A stretch of DNA of 64,000 nt. Source: JAFGJU01 sp964570935 (GTDB lineage Bacteria > Eisenbacteria > RBG-16-71-46 > JAFGJU01). The position numbers and the translations under genes were made by a program. The notes under the pieces were generated by a model, which had not been told where the DNA came from, ran no database searches, and worked only from the letters and a program-made list of their open reading frames with translations. Positions 1 to 7,835 of the stretch are shown here, piece by piece. The stretch is from NCBI GenBank assembly GCA_964570935.1, contig CAZMZP010000015.1:9591-73590 (forward strand). Direction: 5' to 3'. Numbering within the stretch: the stretch's first letter is position 1; each line of letters opens with the position of its first letter.

Positions 1-102
1 CTTTGTCATGACCGCGTGGGCCGCGGAGAGCGGCAGTGAGAGCAGGGTGACTGTCAGCGCCGCGATGACAATCAGACAGAGTCGAGATTCTCTCGTCTTC
101 AC
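1..102 (-). CDS. Secreted protein, N-terminal fragment (runs off the left end)
   Basis: Only the first 34 codons are in the window; the rest lies to the left. The start is a GTG at 102, about ten bases after a strong GGAGG ribosome site (113-117). The visible part is a classical signal peptide: MKTRE with positive residues, a hydrophobic core of Leu, Ile, Val and Ala, then an Ala-Ala-His-Ala cleavage region near residues 27-30. The product is therefore exported, but nothing of the mature protein can be seen and no function is offered. A good promoter-like sequence on the same strand lies about 320 bases upstream (426-454). Confidence 0.75.
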   Translation of the reverse strand, partial: MKTRESRLCLIVIAALTVTLLSLPLSAAHAVMTK

Positions 103-540
103 TTGATTCCAGCCTCCTTCCTGGGTGGGCCGCGGAATGAACGTGGCAAGAGGACTAACGATCAAACGTCAGCTGGCGCGACATGAACTGCCGCGGGGCG
201 GGGAACCTGCGGGAAATAAGCGGGCGGGATGTAGTCGTGGCGGATCGGGGCGGAATCCTGTAGCGCCTGACTCGCGCGCGACTGGCATCTCACTCGCAAT
301 GCACAGTCTCCACCGCCAGCACACACAACTGCCTGCGCCGGGATAACGCAAGGGTCCATCCGGCTCTCGATGCGCGGGTGCCGGACCGTCGCGGCACAGG
401 TTAACCACGATTATCAATTTGCGTTATCATATCACAAACCGGGTTTAGATTCAAGGGATTGTGGGTGTAGGTGTTTCCGGACGCGGGCGAGTTCACTGGG
501 TTGTGCGGCTGACCAGACGTGGGGTCACTGCGCGGACAGG
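103..540 (-). other. Non-coding stretch between adenosine deaminase and the left-end gene
   Basis: These 438 bases hold no convincing gene on either strand. The only clear signals are the promoter-like sequence at 426-454 and the ribosome site at 113-117, both reading left. If that promoter serves the left-end gene, its transcript would have a leader of roughly 315 bases. I see no tRNA-like fold or recognisable riboswitch core in it. Confidence 0.5.
426..454 (-). promoter_or_regulatory. Sigma70-type promoter, minus strand
   Basis: Read on the minus strand, TTGAAT (449-454) and TATGAT (426-431) are separated by exactly 17 bases. This matches the spacing of four other promoters in this window. 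The nearest downstream gene on this strand starts at 102. It is a sequence match only. Confidence 0.5.
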
Positions 541-1548
541 TCACTGCCATTCGGGGTGTCCGGTGACCACACTGCGCATGCGTTCCCTGTCTGCTGCGGC
601 CAGCCACGAGGCCTCCAGCGCGTTCAGGACCAGCCGGCGTATCTCCTCGCGCGAGAAGCCAAGCCGCTCCTCGAGCAGTCTGTACTCTCCGGCGAGGGAA
701 TTGCCGAACATGCCCGGGTCGTCGGTGTTGATTGTGACCAGAAGCCCGCGGTCGAAATAGCGCCGCACGGGATGGTCCTCCAGTCTTTGAACCGCGCCGG
801 TCCTGACGTTCGAGACCGGGCAAAGCTCCAGCGGGATTCGGTGTCTGGCGAGATGTTCCAGCAGACTCTCGTCCTCCTCGGCCCTGGTGGCGTGGCCGAT
901 TCTCTCCGCGCGCAGACTTCTCAGGGCGCCCCAGACGCTCTCGCTGCCGGCCGCCTCGCCGGCGTGCGCGGTCGTCCTGAATCCTCGCCTCCGAGCCTCC
1001 TCGTAGACGCCCGCGAACGGCTCAGGCGGGAATTCCTGCTCGGAACCTCCGAGGCCCACGCCCACAATCCCCAGATTCCGGACCTCGGCTATCTCGGCCA
1101 GCGTCCTGGCGGCGTTGTCTGGCGGAAAATCCCGTATGAGGTCCGCTACGAGCGCGACTTCCACGCGTCGTTCCCTCGCCAGGCCGCTCCGTACGGCCTC
1201 GGCGATCTTCTGGGTCTTCAGGCCGAAACGCGCGAAGTCACCCGGCGAGAAGAACACTTCGGCGTACAGGATGTTCTGCGCGGCGAGGCTCCGCGCCAGG
1301 GCCTCCGCCACAAACGTGAAGTCCTCGTACTCGCGCAAGAAAGTGTTCTTCCAGAGCCACGTCTGTATGAAGCCGGGGAAGTCGCGATACTGGAACTTGC
1401 GCTCGAGCGCCCTCTGGCCGGGGACGGTCGGGTCTCCGCCGTATTTCTGTATGAGCTGCCACAGCGCGTCGTGGGGAATCGCACCCTCGAGGTGAAGGTG
1501 CAGCTCCAGCTTAGGCATTCTGTGAAACCAATCTGAACCTGATTCCAT
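541..1548 (-). CDS. add: Adenosine deaminase family protein
   Basis: Zinc-dependent hydrolysis of adenosine or deoxyadenosine to inosine and ammonia in purine salvage; cytosolic. The 335-residue product has the usual family length. The metal-binding HLHLEG motif sits near residues 16-21, the HAGE motif carrying a zinc His and the catalytic Glu lies mid-protein, and NTDDPGMFG, with the zinc-binding Asp, is in the C-terminal third. ATG at 1548 is preceded by GGAG and gives an N-terminus like known deaminases; the frame stays open upstream to 1680, but that part is Arg/Pro-rich and unlike the family. It is transcribed away from oligopeptidase B. An adenine deaminase or related amidohydrolase activity cannot be excluded from motifs alone. 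Confidence 0.88.
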   Translation of the reverse strand: MESGSDWFHRMPKLELHLHLEGAIPHDALWQLIQKYGGDPTVPGQRALERKFQYRDFPGFIQTWLWKNTFLREYEDFTFVAEALARSLAAQNILYAEVFFSPGDFARFGLKTQKIAEAVRSGLARERRVEVALVADLIRDFPPDNAARTLAEIAEVRNLGIVGVGLGGSEQEFPPEPFAGVYEEARRRGFRTTAHAGEAAGSESVWGALRSLRAERIGHATRAEEDESLLEHLARHRIPLELCPVSNVRTGAVQRLEDHPVRRYFDRGLLVTINTDDPGMFGNSLAGEYRLLEERLGFSREEIRRLVLNALEASWLAAADRERMRSVVTGHPEWQ

Positions 1549-1762
1549 ATTACTCCGCGGAATCCCCTGGTGTCGGCGCCGCCGCGGGGCCGGCGGCGAT
1601 TGTCGCGCGGCGTCCGGGTGGGTGGGACTACCGCCCCGCCTCGCGACTATCAGACTACCATCGAGTGGAAACATAATCAAAGTCCCTGTAGACTTGGTTT
1701 ACAATCATGGAGGCACGGCGGGAAGCCCTCGTGCCGTCACGTCGTTGAAACGGAGGATAGTT

Positions 1763-1870
1763 ATGGCCTGGCCTGCCGCGCGCGCATTAACCTTGCTATG
1801 CCTGTTTCTGCCGTGTCTGATGCTGTCGCGGCCCCGGGATTGTCAGGGGATGGAGACGAGAACGAGATGA
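1763..1870 (+). pseudogene. Out-of-frame signal peptide of oligopeptidase B
   Basis: A 35-codon frame starts at ATG 1763, six bases after a strong CGGAGG site (1751-1756). It encodes a signal-peptide-like segment: MAWPAAR, then a Leu/Cys/Phe-rich hydrophobic core. It stops at 1870, one base beyond the ATG (1867) used for oligopeptidase B in the neighbouring frame. In the peptidase frame the bases just upstream read Ala-Val-Ala-Ala-Pro-Gly, an ideal signal-peptidase site missing from the leader frame. A single-base loss between about 1800 and 1845 therefore explains both halves. A genuine short coupled leader ORF is the alternative. Confidence 0.55.
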
Positions 1871-3909
1871 AACCACCGGTAGCTCGCGTTTCGCCCGTGA
1901 CGCTCGAAAAGCACGGGCACGTCAGGGTCGACGAATATTACTGGATGAGGGAGCGGGACAACCCCGACGTTGTCGGGTATCTGAACGCGGAAAACGCATA
2001 CACCGACGGTGTGATGCGCCACACAGAGGCGCTCCAGGAGACTCTTTTCGCGGAGTTCAAGACCCGGATAAAACAGACTGACATTTCGGTGCCGTACAGG
2101 CAGGACGACTATTTCTATTACACCCGCACCGAAGAAGGTGGGGAGTATCCCATCTTCTGCCGCAAGAAGGGCTCGCTGGAAGCGCAGGAAGAAGTGATGA
2201 TAGACGCGAACAAGCTGGCGGAGGGACACGCCTTCTGCTCGGTGGGGCAGAGGGCCGTCAGCTCCGGCCAGGACATCCTCGCTTTCTCCGTGGATTACTC
2301 CGGACGCAGGTTCTACACGGTACAGTTCAAGAATCTTCTGACCGGAGAAACACTCGGCGACACCATTCCCGACGTAACTGGCAACATTGCGTGGGCGAAC
2401 GACAACAGGACGCTCTTCTACACAAAACAGGACCCGGTCACGCTCAGGTGGCACCTGATATACAGGCACATTCTGGGAACCGACGCGCGGCAGGACGAGC
2501 TCGTCTACGACGAAAAAGACGAGACTTTCAGCTGCTCTGTGTCGAGGACAAAGTCGACGAAGTACATCCTGATAGAATGTGAGCAGACGCTGAGCTCCGA
2601 GTACCGCTTCCTGAACGCCGATAGCCCGCTGGACACGTTCGCGGTCTTCCTCCCGAGGGAGGCCGAGCACGAGTACCAGGTGGACCACTACGGCGACTTC
2701 TTCTACGTCCGCACGAACTACCTGGCCAAGAACTTCCGCCTGATGAAGACGCCGGTCGCCGCCACCGCGAAGGCCAACTGGGTCGAGGTGATACCGCACC
2801 GCGGCGACATTCTTCTGGAGAGCTTCCAGGTGTTCAGAGACTTTCTTGTGGCGGCGGAGCGCAAGAACGGACTCAGCCAGATACGCGTCACGCCGTGGAA
2901 CGGCGCGGCGGAGCACTACCTGGATTTCGGCGAGCCGGCCTACACGGCTTCGCTGGGCGAGAACTTCATGCTGGATTCGCGGGTTCTCAGGTACACCTAC
3001 TCGTCCCTGACGACTCCGAACTCGGTGTACGACTATGAGATGGAGACAAGACAGAAGACCCTGCTCAAGCGGGCGGAAGTCCTCGGCGGGTTCGACCCGG
3101 AGAACTACGTGACAGAGCGGCTGTACGCTCCGGCCGAAGACGGCGCCCGCGTGCCCATTTCCCTGGTGTACCGAAAGGGGCTGGCGAAGAACGGCGATAA
3201 CCCGCTCTTGCTCTGGGGGTACGGGTCGTACGGGTACAGCTGGGACGTCACGTTCGACGCCTACGGAATAAGCCTGCTGGACAGGGGTTTCGTGTACGCG
3301 ATTGCCCACGTCCGAGGCGGGGAGGAGCTGGGCAGGCAGTGGTACGAAGACGGCAAGCTTCTCAAGAAGAAGAACACGTTCACCGACTTCATCGCGTGCG
3401 CGGAGTTCCTGATCGGGCAGGGATACACCAGCCCGCGAGGACTGTGCGTGTCGGGCGGCAGCGCCGGGGGGCTCTTGATAGGAGCCGTGGTCAACATGCG
3501 TCCGGACCTGTTCCGGGCGGCGGTGGCCGCGGTGCCCTTTGTGGACGTAGTGACCACCATGTTGGACGAGGACATCCCGCTCACCACGTCGGAGTATGAC
3601 GAGTGGGGCAATCCCAATCAGAAGGAATACTACGACTATATGCTGTCATACTCTCCGTACGACAACGTCGATGCCAGGGCGTATCCCGCTCTCCTCGTGA
3701 CGACCAGTTTCCAGGATTCGCAGGTGCAGTACTGGGAGCCTGCCAAGTGGGTGGCCAGGCTTCGCGCGAAGAAGACGGACGGGAATCCCTTGTTGTTCAG
3801 GACGAAGATGGAAGCCGGCCACGGCGGGGTGTCCGGTCGCTACAGGGCGTACCGGGAAACGGCGTTCATGTACGCGTTTCTGCTTGACGTGATGGGGATA
3901 GATAAATAG
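1867..3909 (+). CDS. ptrB: Oligopeptidase B (S9A serine peptidase)
   Basis: Serine endopeptidase that cuts small peptides after Arg or Lys. From ATG 1867 the product has 680 residues: an N-terminal seven-bladed propeller that gates access, then an alpha/beta-hydrolase domain from about residue 410. The catalytic triad falls at Ser532 (GGSAGG), Asp617 and His652 (AGHGG), the same numbers I recall for the E. coli enzyme, so MKPPVAR is the start of the conserved core. The ribosome site before 1867 is poor, whereas 1763 has a strong one and a signal peptide in another frame. The ancestral protein was probably exported, and the present frame is shifted (or the sequence has an error). A GC-rich hairpin follows the stop. 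Confidence 0.9.
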   Translation: MKPPVARVSPVTLEKHGHVRVDEYYWMRERDNPDVVGYLNAENAYTDGVMRHTEALQETLFAEFKTRIKQTDISVPYRQDDYFYYTRTEEGGEYPIFCRKKGSLEAQEEVMIDANKLAEGHAFCSVGQRAVSSGQDILAFSVDYSGRRFYTVQFKNLLTGETLGDTIPDVTGNIAWANDNRTLFYTKQDPVTLRWHLIYRHILGTDARQDELVYDEKDETFSCSVSRTKSTKYILIECEQTLSSEYRFLNADSPLDTFAVFLPREAEHEYQVDHYGDFFYVRTNYLAKNFRLMKTPVAATAKANWVEVIPHRGDILLESFQVFRDFLVAAERKNGLSQIRVTPWNGAAEHYLDFGEPAYTASLGENFMLDSRVLRYTYSSLTTPNSVYDYEMETRQKTLLKRAEVLGGFDPENYVTERLYAPAEDGARVPISLVYRKGLAKNGDNPLLLWGYGSYGYSWDVTFDAYGISLLDRGFVYAIAHVRGGEELGRQWYEDGKLLKKKNTFTDFIACAEFLIGQGYTSPRGLCVSGGSAGGLLIGAVVNMRPDLFRAAVAAVPFVDVVTTMLDEDIPLTTSEYDEWGNPNQKEYYDYMLSYSPYDNVDARAYPALLVTTSFQDSQVQYWEPAKWVARLRAKKTDGNPLLFRTKMEAGHGGVSGRYRAYRETAFMYAFLLDVMGIDK

Positions 3910-3925
3910 ATGCCCGCGGCCGCAG

Positions 3926-3974
3926 CGGCGCGGCGAGTCGTCGCGGGACGGCACCATGACTCGCCGTCGCGCCG
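3926..3974. terminator. GC-rich hairpin between convergent genes
   Basis: CGGCGCGGCGAGTC (3926-3939) can pair with GACTCGCCGTCGCGCCG (3958-3974) apart from a three-base bulge. It sits between the convergent ends of oligopeptidase B and dedA, as expected of a shared terminator. There is no T-run, so intrinsic termination is uncertain. Confidence 0.4.
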
Positions 3975-3976
3975 CG

Positions 3977-4594
3977 TCAGGACAGTCTCGCCTTCCTCTT
4001 TCGGTGAGTCTTGACGAAGAAGTAGACCGCGACGGACACCGGTACGATCATGAAGATGTCGATCTGCCGGCCGTACTCGTGTATCAGCTCCCAGTGCGTG
4101 CCCATGTGATAGCCCAGCCAGGCCAGGAACATGTTCCAGATGCACGCCCCGACGATCGTGTAGAGCGAGAACTGGAGCAGGTTCATCCTGCCCATCCCCG
4201 CAGGGATCGAGATCAGGTGACGGATCACCGGCACGAACCTGGCTATGAAGATCGTGATTGAGCCGCGCCTGTGGAAGAACCGTTCAGTCACCTCCAGGTC
4301 GTGAAGGCTCAACAACAAGTACTTGCCGAAACGGGTTACGAACGGCCGGCCGCCGTAATAGCCCACCGCGTAGGACAGCAGCGAACCCACAATGCTTCCG
4401 AGCGTGCTCCACACTCCCACCCAGAAGAACGTGAACCGTCCGGTGGCAATCAGACATCCGGCGAAAGGCATGACGCCCTCGCTGGGTACGGGCGCGACCA
4501 TGCTCTCGAGCATCATCAGGAAGCCCACGCCGGGGTATCCCGTGGCATCGATCAGGCGGATTATGTTCTGAAAGATGGTTTCTGTGATGCCCAC
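3977..4594 (-). CDS. DedA family inner-membrane protein
   Basis: A 205-residue polytopic membrane protein of the DedA/SNARE-associated family, whose members are proton-motive-force-linked transporters or flippases of undecaprenyl phosphate and other lipids. Family marks are ESMVAPVPSE near residues 30-39 and the Arg-rich ARFVPVIRHL near residues 118-127, followed by further hydrophobic segments and a basic tail (KTHRKRKARLS). The start is GTG 4594, nine bases after the stop of the upstream histidine kinase gene, with only a weak ribosome site. It is probably the last gene of an operon of prolyl oligopeptidase, histidine kinase and dedA. The exact substrate is not visible. Confidence 0.88.
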   Translation of the reverse strand: MGITETIFQNIIRLIDATGYPGVGFLMMLESMVAPVPSEGVMPFAGCLIATGRFTFFWVGVWSTLGSIVGSLLSYAVGYYGGRPFVTRFGKYLLLSLHDLEVTERFFHRRGSITIFIARFVPVIRHLISIPAGMGRMNLLQFSLYTIVGACIWNMFLAWLGYHMGTHWELIHEYGRQIDIFMIVPVSVAVYFFVKTHRKRKARLS

Positions 4595-4603
4595 GACTGA
4601 CCG

Positions 4604-7600
4604 TCAATCCGAAACGGCTTTTCCTCCTTCGTCCAGGACCTCTCTCAGTTTCGCGGCAAGCTGCTCCAGCCGGTAAGGTTTCTGAAGGAAGCCGTCAGGA
4701 CCCCGTCCGGGGAAACTGCGTATGCTCTCCGTCTCGCCGTACCCGCTCGACAGTATCACTTTCAAATCGCTCTTCATCCGCCTCAATTCCAGGAACGCTT
4801 CCTCGCCGCTCATCTCGGGCATGGTGAGGTCCAGGATGACGCACTTGATGCTGTCCGGATTGGCCCGGAACACTTCCAGCGCCTCTCTGCCGTTGGTAGC
4901 GGTGAGGACCGAGAACCCCAGCCGCGCAATCAACCTGCTCGCCGGCTGTCGCACGATGTCCTCGTCGTCCACGAGGAGTATCGTGCCCGACCCGACCATT
5001 CCGGGGACCGGCTCTCTTCTCTCGTCTTCTTTCTCCGGCGGTTTCTCGGACGGCGGGAACAGGATTGTGAAAGTGGTGCCCCTCCCGGGCACGCTGTCCA
5101 GCCTGATCGCGCCGTCGTGCGCCTTCACGATCCCGAGGACCGTCGCCAGCCCGAGCCCGCGGCCCGAGAACTTGGTGCTGAAGAACGGGTCGAACGCCTT
5201 CTCTATGAGCTCGGGTTTCATGCCGCAGCCGGTGTCCTTCACCTCCAGGTAAACGTACGTGCCGGGGCTGAGGTTCCGGTCGAGCACGTCCCCGGCAAGG
5301 AACACCCGGTCGAATTGTCTGACGCCGACAGAGACCGAAACCGCTCCCGTTCCGTTTGCGAGAGCCTCGGCCGCGTTCATGACCAGGTTCATCACGACCT
5401 GACGAAGCTGTGACACGTCCGCCTCGATGCCTGGGACGCCGGTGGACAAATCGAGCTTGAGGGTGACCTTCCCGGACACGGACACCTGCAGCAGGTTCGC
5501 CATCTCCTTAACTGTCTCGCCCAGGTCCACGACCCGAGTGACGAACTGGCCCTTACCCGAGTAGGCCAGCAACTGGTTTGTCAGGCCGGCGGCGCGGCGA
5601 GTCGTCTTCACAATCTCTTCGAGAGACGGCCGGGCCTGAGAGCCGGACGGAAGAGTCATCAGCGTGAGGTCCGCCTGCCCGAGGATGGATGTGAGCAGGT
5701 TGTTGAAGTCGTGCGCGATGCCGCCGGCCAGGATTCCCAGACTTTCCAGTTTCTGCGCGTGGAGGAGCTGCTCCCGCAGGTCGCTCCGTTCCTTCTGAGC
5801 CCTCTTCAATTCCGTGACGTCGCGGCCGACCACGACGACCTTGCTCACTTCGTTCGACGCATCGAGAATCGGGTAGATCGTTACGTCATAAGACACTTCG
5901 GCGTGTTCTATCTCAAAGCGGACAGGCATTCTTGTCCGCACGACTGTCTCGACACGTCGAGCCTGCTCTTCTGCGGCCTCGACAGGCATCAGCTCGCGTC
6001 TGTTCATCCTCCGCACCTGCGCAGGTGTCTTTCCGAGCATTCGCGCGGCCACTTCGTTACAGTCAAGATATACGTGGTCAGTCGACACCAGGAAGACGGC
6101 GTCGGTCGGAGATTCAAACAGGGCCTTGGCTACCGCATCGCTCTCGGCCGCCGCCTTCTCGGCCAGCTTCCTGTCCGTGATGTCCATGTTTGTGCCGGCC
6201 GCCCTGACCGCGCGCCCCTGTTCGTCGGCGAATATCTTCTCTGTGGAGTGAAGCCAACGTACGGTGCCGTCAGGCCTGACTATGCGAAAGTCAAGCTCGT
6301 ACGGCTCTTTCTTCGCGATGCTGGCTGACGTGATGTGCAGCAATCTCTCCCGGTCGTCAACATGAACAAGGCTCTTGAACAGTTCAAACGTGGGTTCCAC
6401 CGACCCCGGCTCAAACCCGAACATGCGGTACTGCTCATCCGACCAACGCTCGCGGCCAGTGGTTATGTCGCTTTCCCAGCTGCCGAGATGCGCGATTGCC
6501 TGTGCCTCCCCGAGCATGGCCTCCTTGCGGTCGAGCTCTCTCCGCGCGAGCTCCAGGTCAGTTATGTCGCGCGCCACAACCGCAGCCCTGACCGCGTTGC
6601 CCGCAGCGTCGAACACCGGGTAGATCACAGTGTCAAAGTAGGCCCCCTGTCGTTCATCCTGGAACCTAACGGGTTGTCCCTCATCGAATACCTGCTCGAC
6701 CCACGCCCTTCTCCTCCCTCCGGCCTCCTTTTCTATCGCCCGGTAACCCACCGTACCTATGAGCTCGTCAGGTCTCTTGCCGAACCTGCGTGCGCCGGTC
6801 TCGTTACACGCGTAGATCATTCCAGCCCGGTCGATCAGAAACACCGAATCCGTTGGAGCCTCGACCAGCGCGCGCGCATTGGCCTCGCTGTGCGCCAGGG
6901 CCTGTTCGGCCCGTTTCATGTCTGAGATGTCGCGCGAAATAATTGCCGCCCTGACTACTTTGCCCTCCGCGTCGTGTACCGGAAAGATGACCGTGTCAAA
7001 ATGGTGCCCGGCGTGTTCGTCCTGGAGTCGGACTGATTCGCCGGTATCGAACACCTTCTCCATCCACGGGCCCCTCCGTTTTCCGAGTTTCTTGCCCATC
7101 ATTTCGTAACCGTCGGTGCCGATGAGCTCGCCCGGTTTCTTGCCGAACAGTCGGGCTCCGGTTTCGTTGCACGCGTAGATCTTCCCCAGCCTGTCGATCA
7201 GAAACACCGAATCGGTGGGGGCCTCGAGCAGCGCGCGCGCGGTCGCCTCGCTGTCCCGCAGGGCCTGCTCCATCCGCCGGCGTTCCGTGAGGTCCTGGCC
7301 CACCACATAGAGGAGCGAGAACCTGCCCAGCGTGACGGGCAGCAAATTGAGCAGGACGGTCTTGAGGCGGCCGTTGATGAGAAAATCCATCTCCGCCGTC
7401 CTCCGGCCCTTGAACGTGGAGAATACCTTCTTCTGCTGCTCTCGTTTGTCGGGCGGCCCCAGCTCCCAGGGTTTCTTCTTCTTGAGCTCCTTCAGGCTGC
7501 ATTCGGTGAATCGTAGCGCCGCATTGTTGACGGTGAGGAACTGCCCCTTGTCATTGATGATGAAAATGGGGTTGAGTGAGTCCGCGAAAAGCAGTTGATA

Positions 7601-7834
7601 GCTGGCCAGGGTCCTCCTCATCTGGTCGTTGGCCCGTCGCGACTTGGCCAGCGCCTGGTCGAGGTCCTTGCAGTGGCTGCGGAGAACCTTGATTTCAGAC
7701 AGAGCCTGCTTGAGGTCGCCGCCGTGGTCCGGCCGCGCGGGACTCCTGGCCAGGCCGGCCGCAGACTGCGCGGACGTGTTGCCGCTGCGACGGCCGGCGC
7801 GTTTCACGACACCCTTGCGTGCCTTACTCGACAT
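4604..7834 (-). CDS. Hybrid sensor histidine kinase with five PAS domains and a receiver
   Basis: A 1076-residue signalling protein with no transmembrane segment, so cytosolic sensing is expected. Order: a basic N-terminus and a short coiled region (40-80), PAS domains at about 80-190, 193-310, 313-428, 435-555 and 560-680, a His-kinase dimerisation domain with phosphorylated His708 (AHDFNN), an ATPase domain with N-box near 816, DTGCGM near 870 and GRGLGL near 893, then a receiver with the acidic pair near 957, phospho-acceptor Asp1002 and Lys1052. PAS domains two and three are near-duplicates. No DNA-binding output is attached, so a separate regulator is likely. The ATG lies one base from the stop of the upstream peptidase gene, which makes co-expression almost certain. 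Confidence 0.93.
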   Translation of the reverse strand: MSSKARKGVVKRAGRRSGNTSAQSAAGLARSPARPDHGGDLKQALSEIKVLRSHCKDLDQALAKSRRANDQMRRTLASYQLLFADSLNPIFIINDKGQFLTVNNAALRFTECSLKELKKKKPWELGPPDKREQQKKVFSTFKGRRTAEMDFLINGRLKTVLLNLLPVTLGRFSLLYVVGQDLTERRRMEQALRDSEATARALLEAPTDSVFLIDRLGKIYACNETGARLFGKKPGELIGTDGYEMMGKKLGKRRGPWMEKVFDTGESVRLQDEHAGHHFDTVIFPVHDAEGKVVRAAIISRDISDMKRAEQALAHSEANARALVEAPTDSVFLIDRAGMIYACNETGARRFGKRPDELIGTVGYRAIEKEAGGRRRAWVEQVFDEGQPVRFQDERQGAYFDTVIYPVFDAAGNAVRAAVVARDITDLELARRELDRKEAMLGEAQAIAHLGSWESDITTGRERWSDEQYRMFGFEPGSVEPTFELFKSLVHVDDRERLLHITSASIAKKEPYELDFRIVRPDGTVRWLHSTEKIFADEQGRAVRAAGTNMDITDRKLAEKAAAESDAVAKALFESPTDAVFLVSTDHVYLDCNEVAARMLGKTPAQVRRMNRRELMPVEAAEEQARRVETVVRTRMPVRFEIEHAEVSYDVTIYPILDASNEVSKVVVVGRDVTELKRAQKERSDLREQLLHAQKLESLGILAGGIAHDFNNLLTSILGQADLTLMTLPSGSQARPSLEEIVKTTRRAAGLTNQLLAYSGKGQFVTRVVDLGETVKEMANLLQVSVSGKVTLKLDLSTGVPGIEADVSQLRQVVMNLVMNAAEALANGTGAVSVSVGVRQFDRVFLAGDVLDRNLSPGTYVYLEVKDTGCGMKPELIEKAFDPFFSTKFSGRGLGLATVLGIVKAHDGAIRLDSVPGRGTTFTILFPPSEKPPEKEDERREPVPGMVGSGTILLVDDEDIVRQPASRLIARLGFSVLTATNGREALEVFRANPDSIKCVILDLTMPEMSGEEAFLELRRMKSDLKVILSSGYGETESIRSFPGRGPDGFLQKPYRLEQLAAKLREVLDEGGKAVSD

Positions 7835-7835
7835 T

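Noticed and set aside
370..1536. Long plus-strand frame opposite the adenosine deaminase gene
   Set aside because: It is the antisense shadow of a GC-rich gene: no family motif, a Leu/Arg/Gly-rich composition and no ribosome site, whereas the minus strand has all deaminase motifs.
1843..3309. Long minus-strand frame opposite oligopeptidase B
   Set aside because: Antisense shadow; no recognisable domain and it interrupts a complete peptidase on the plus strand.
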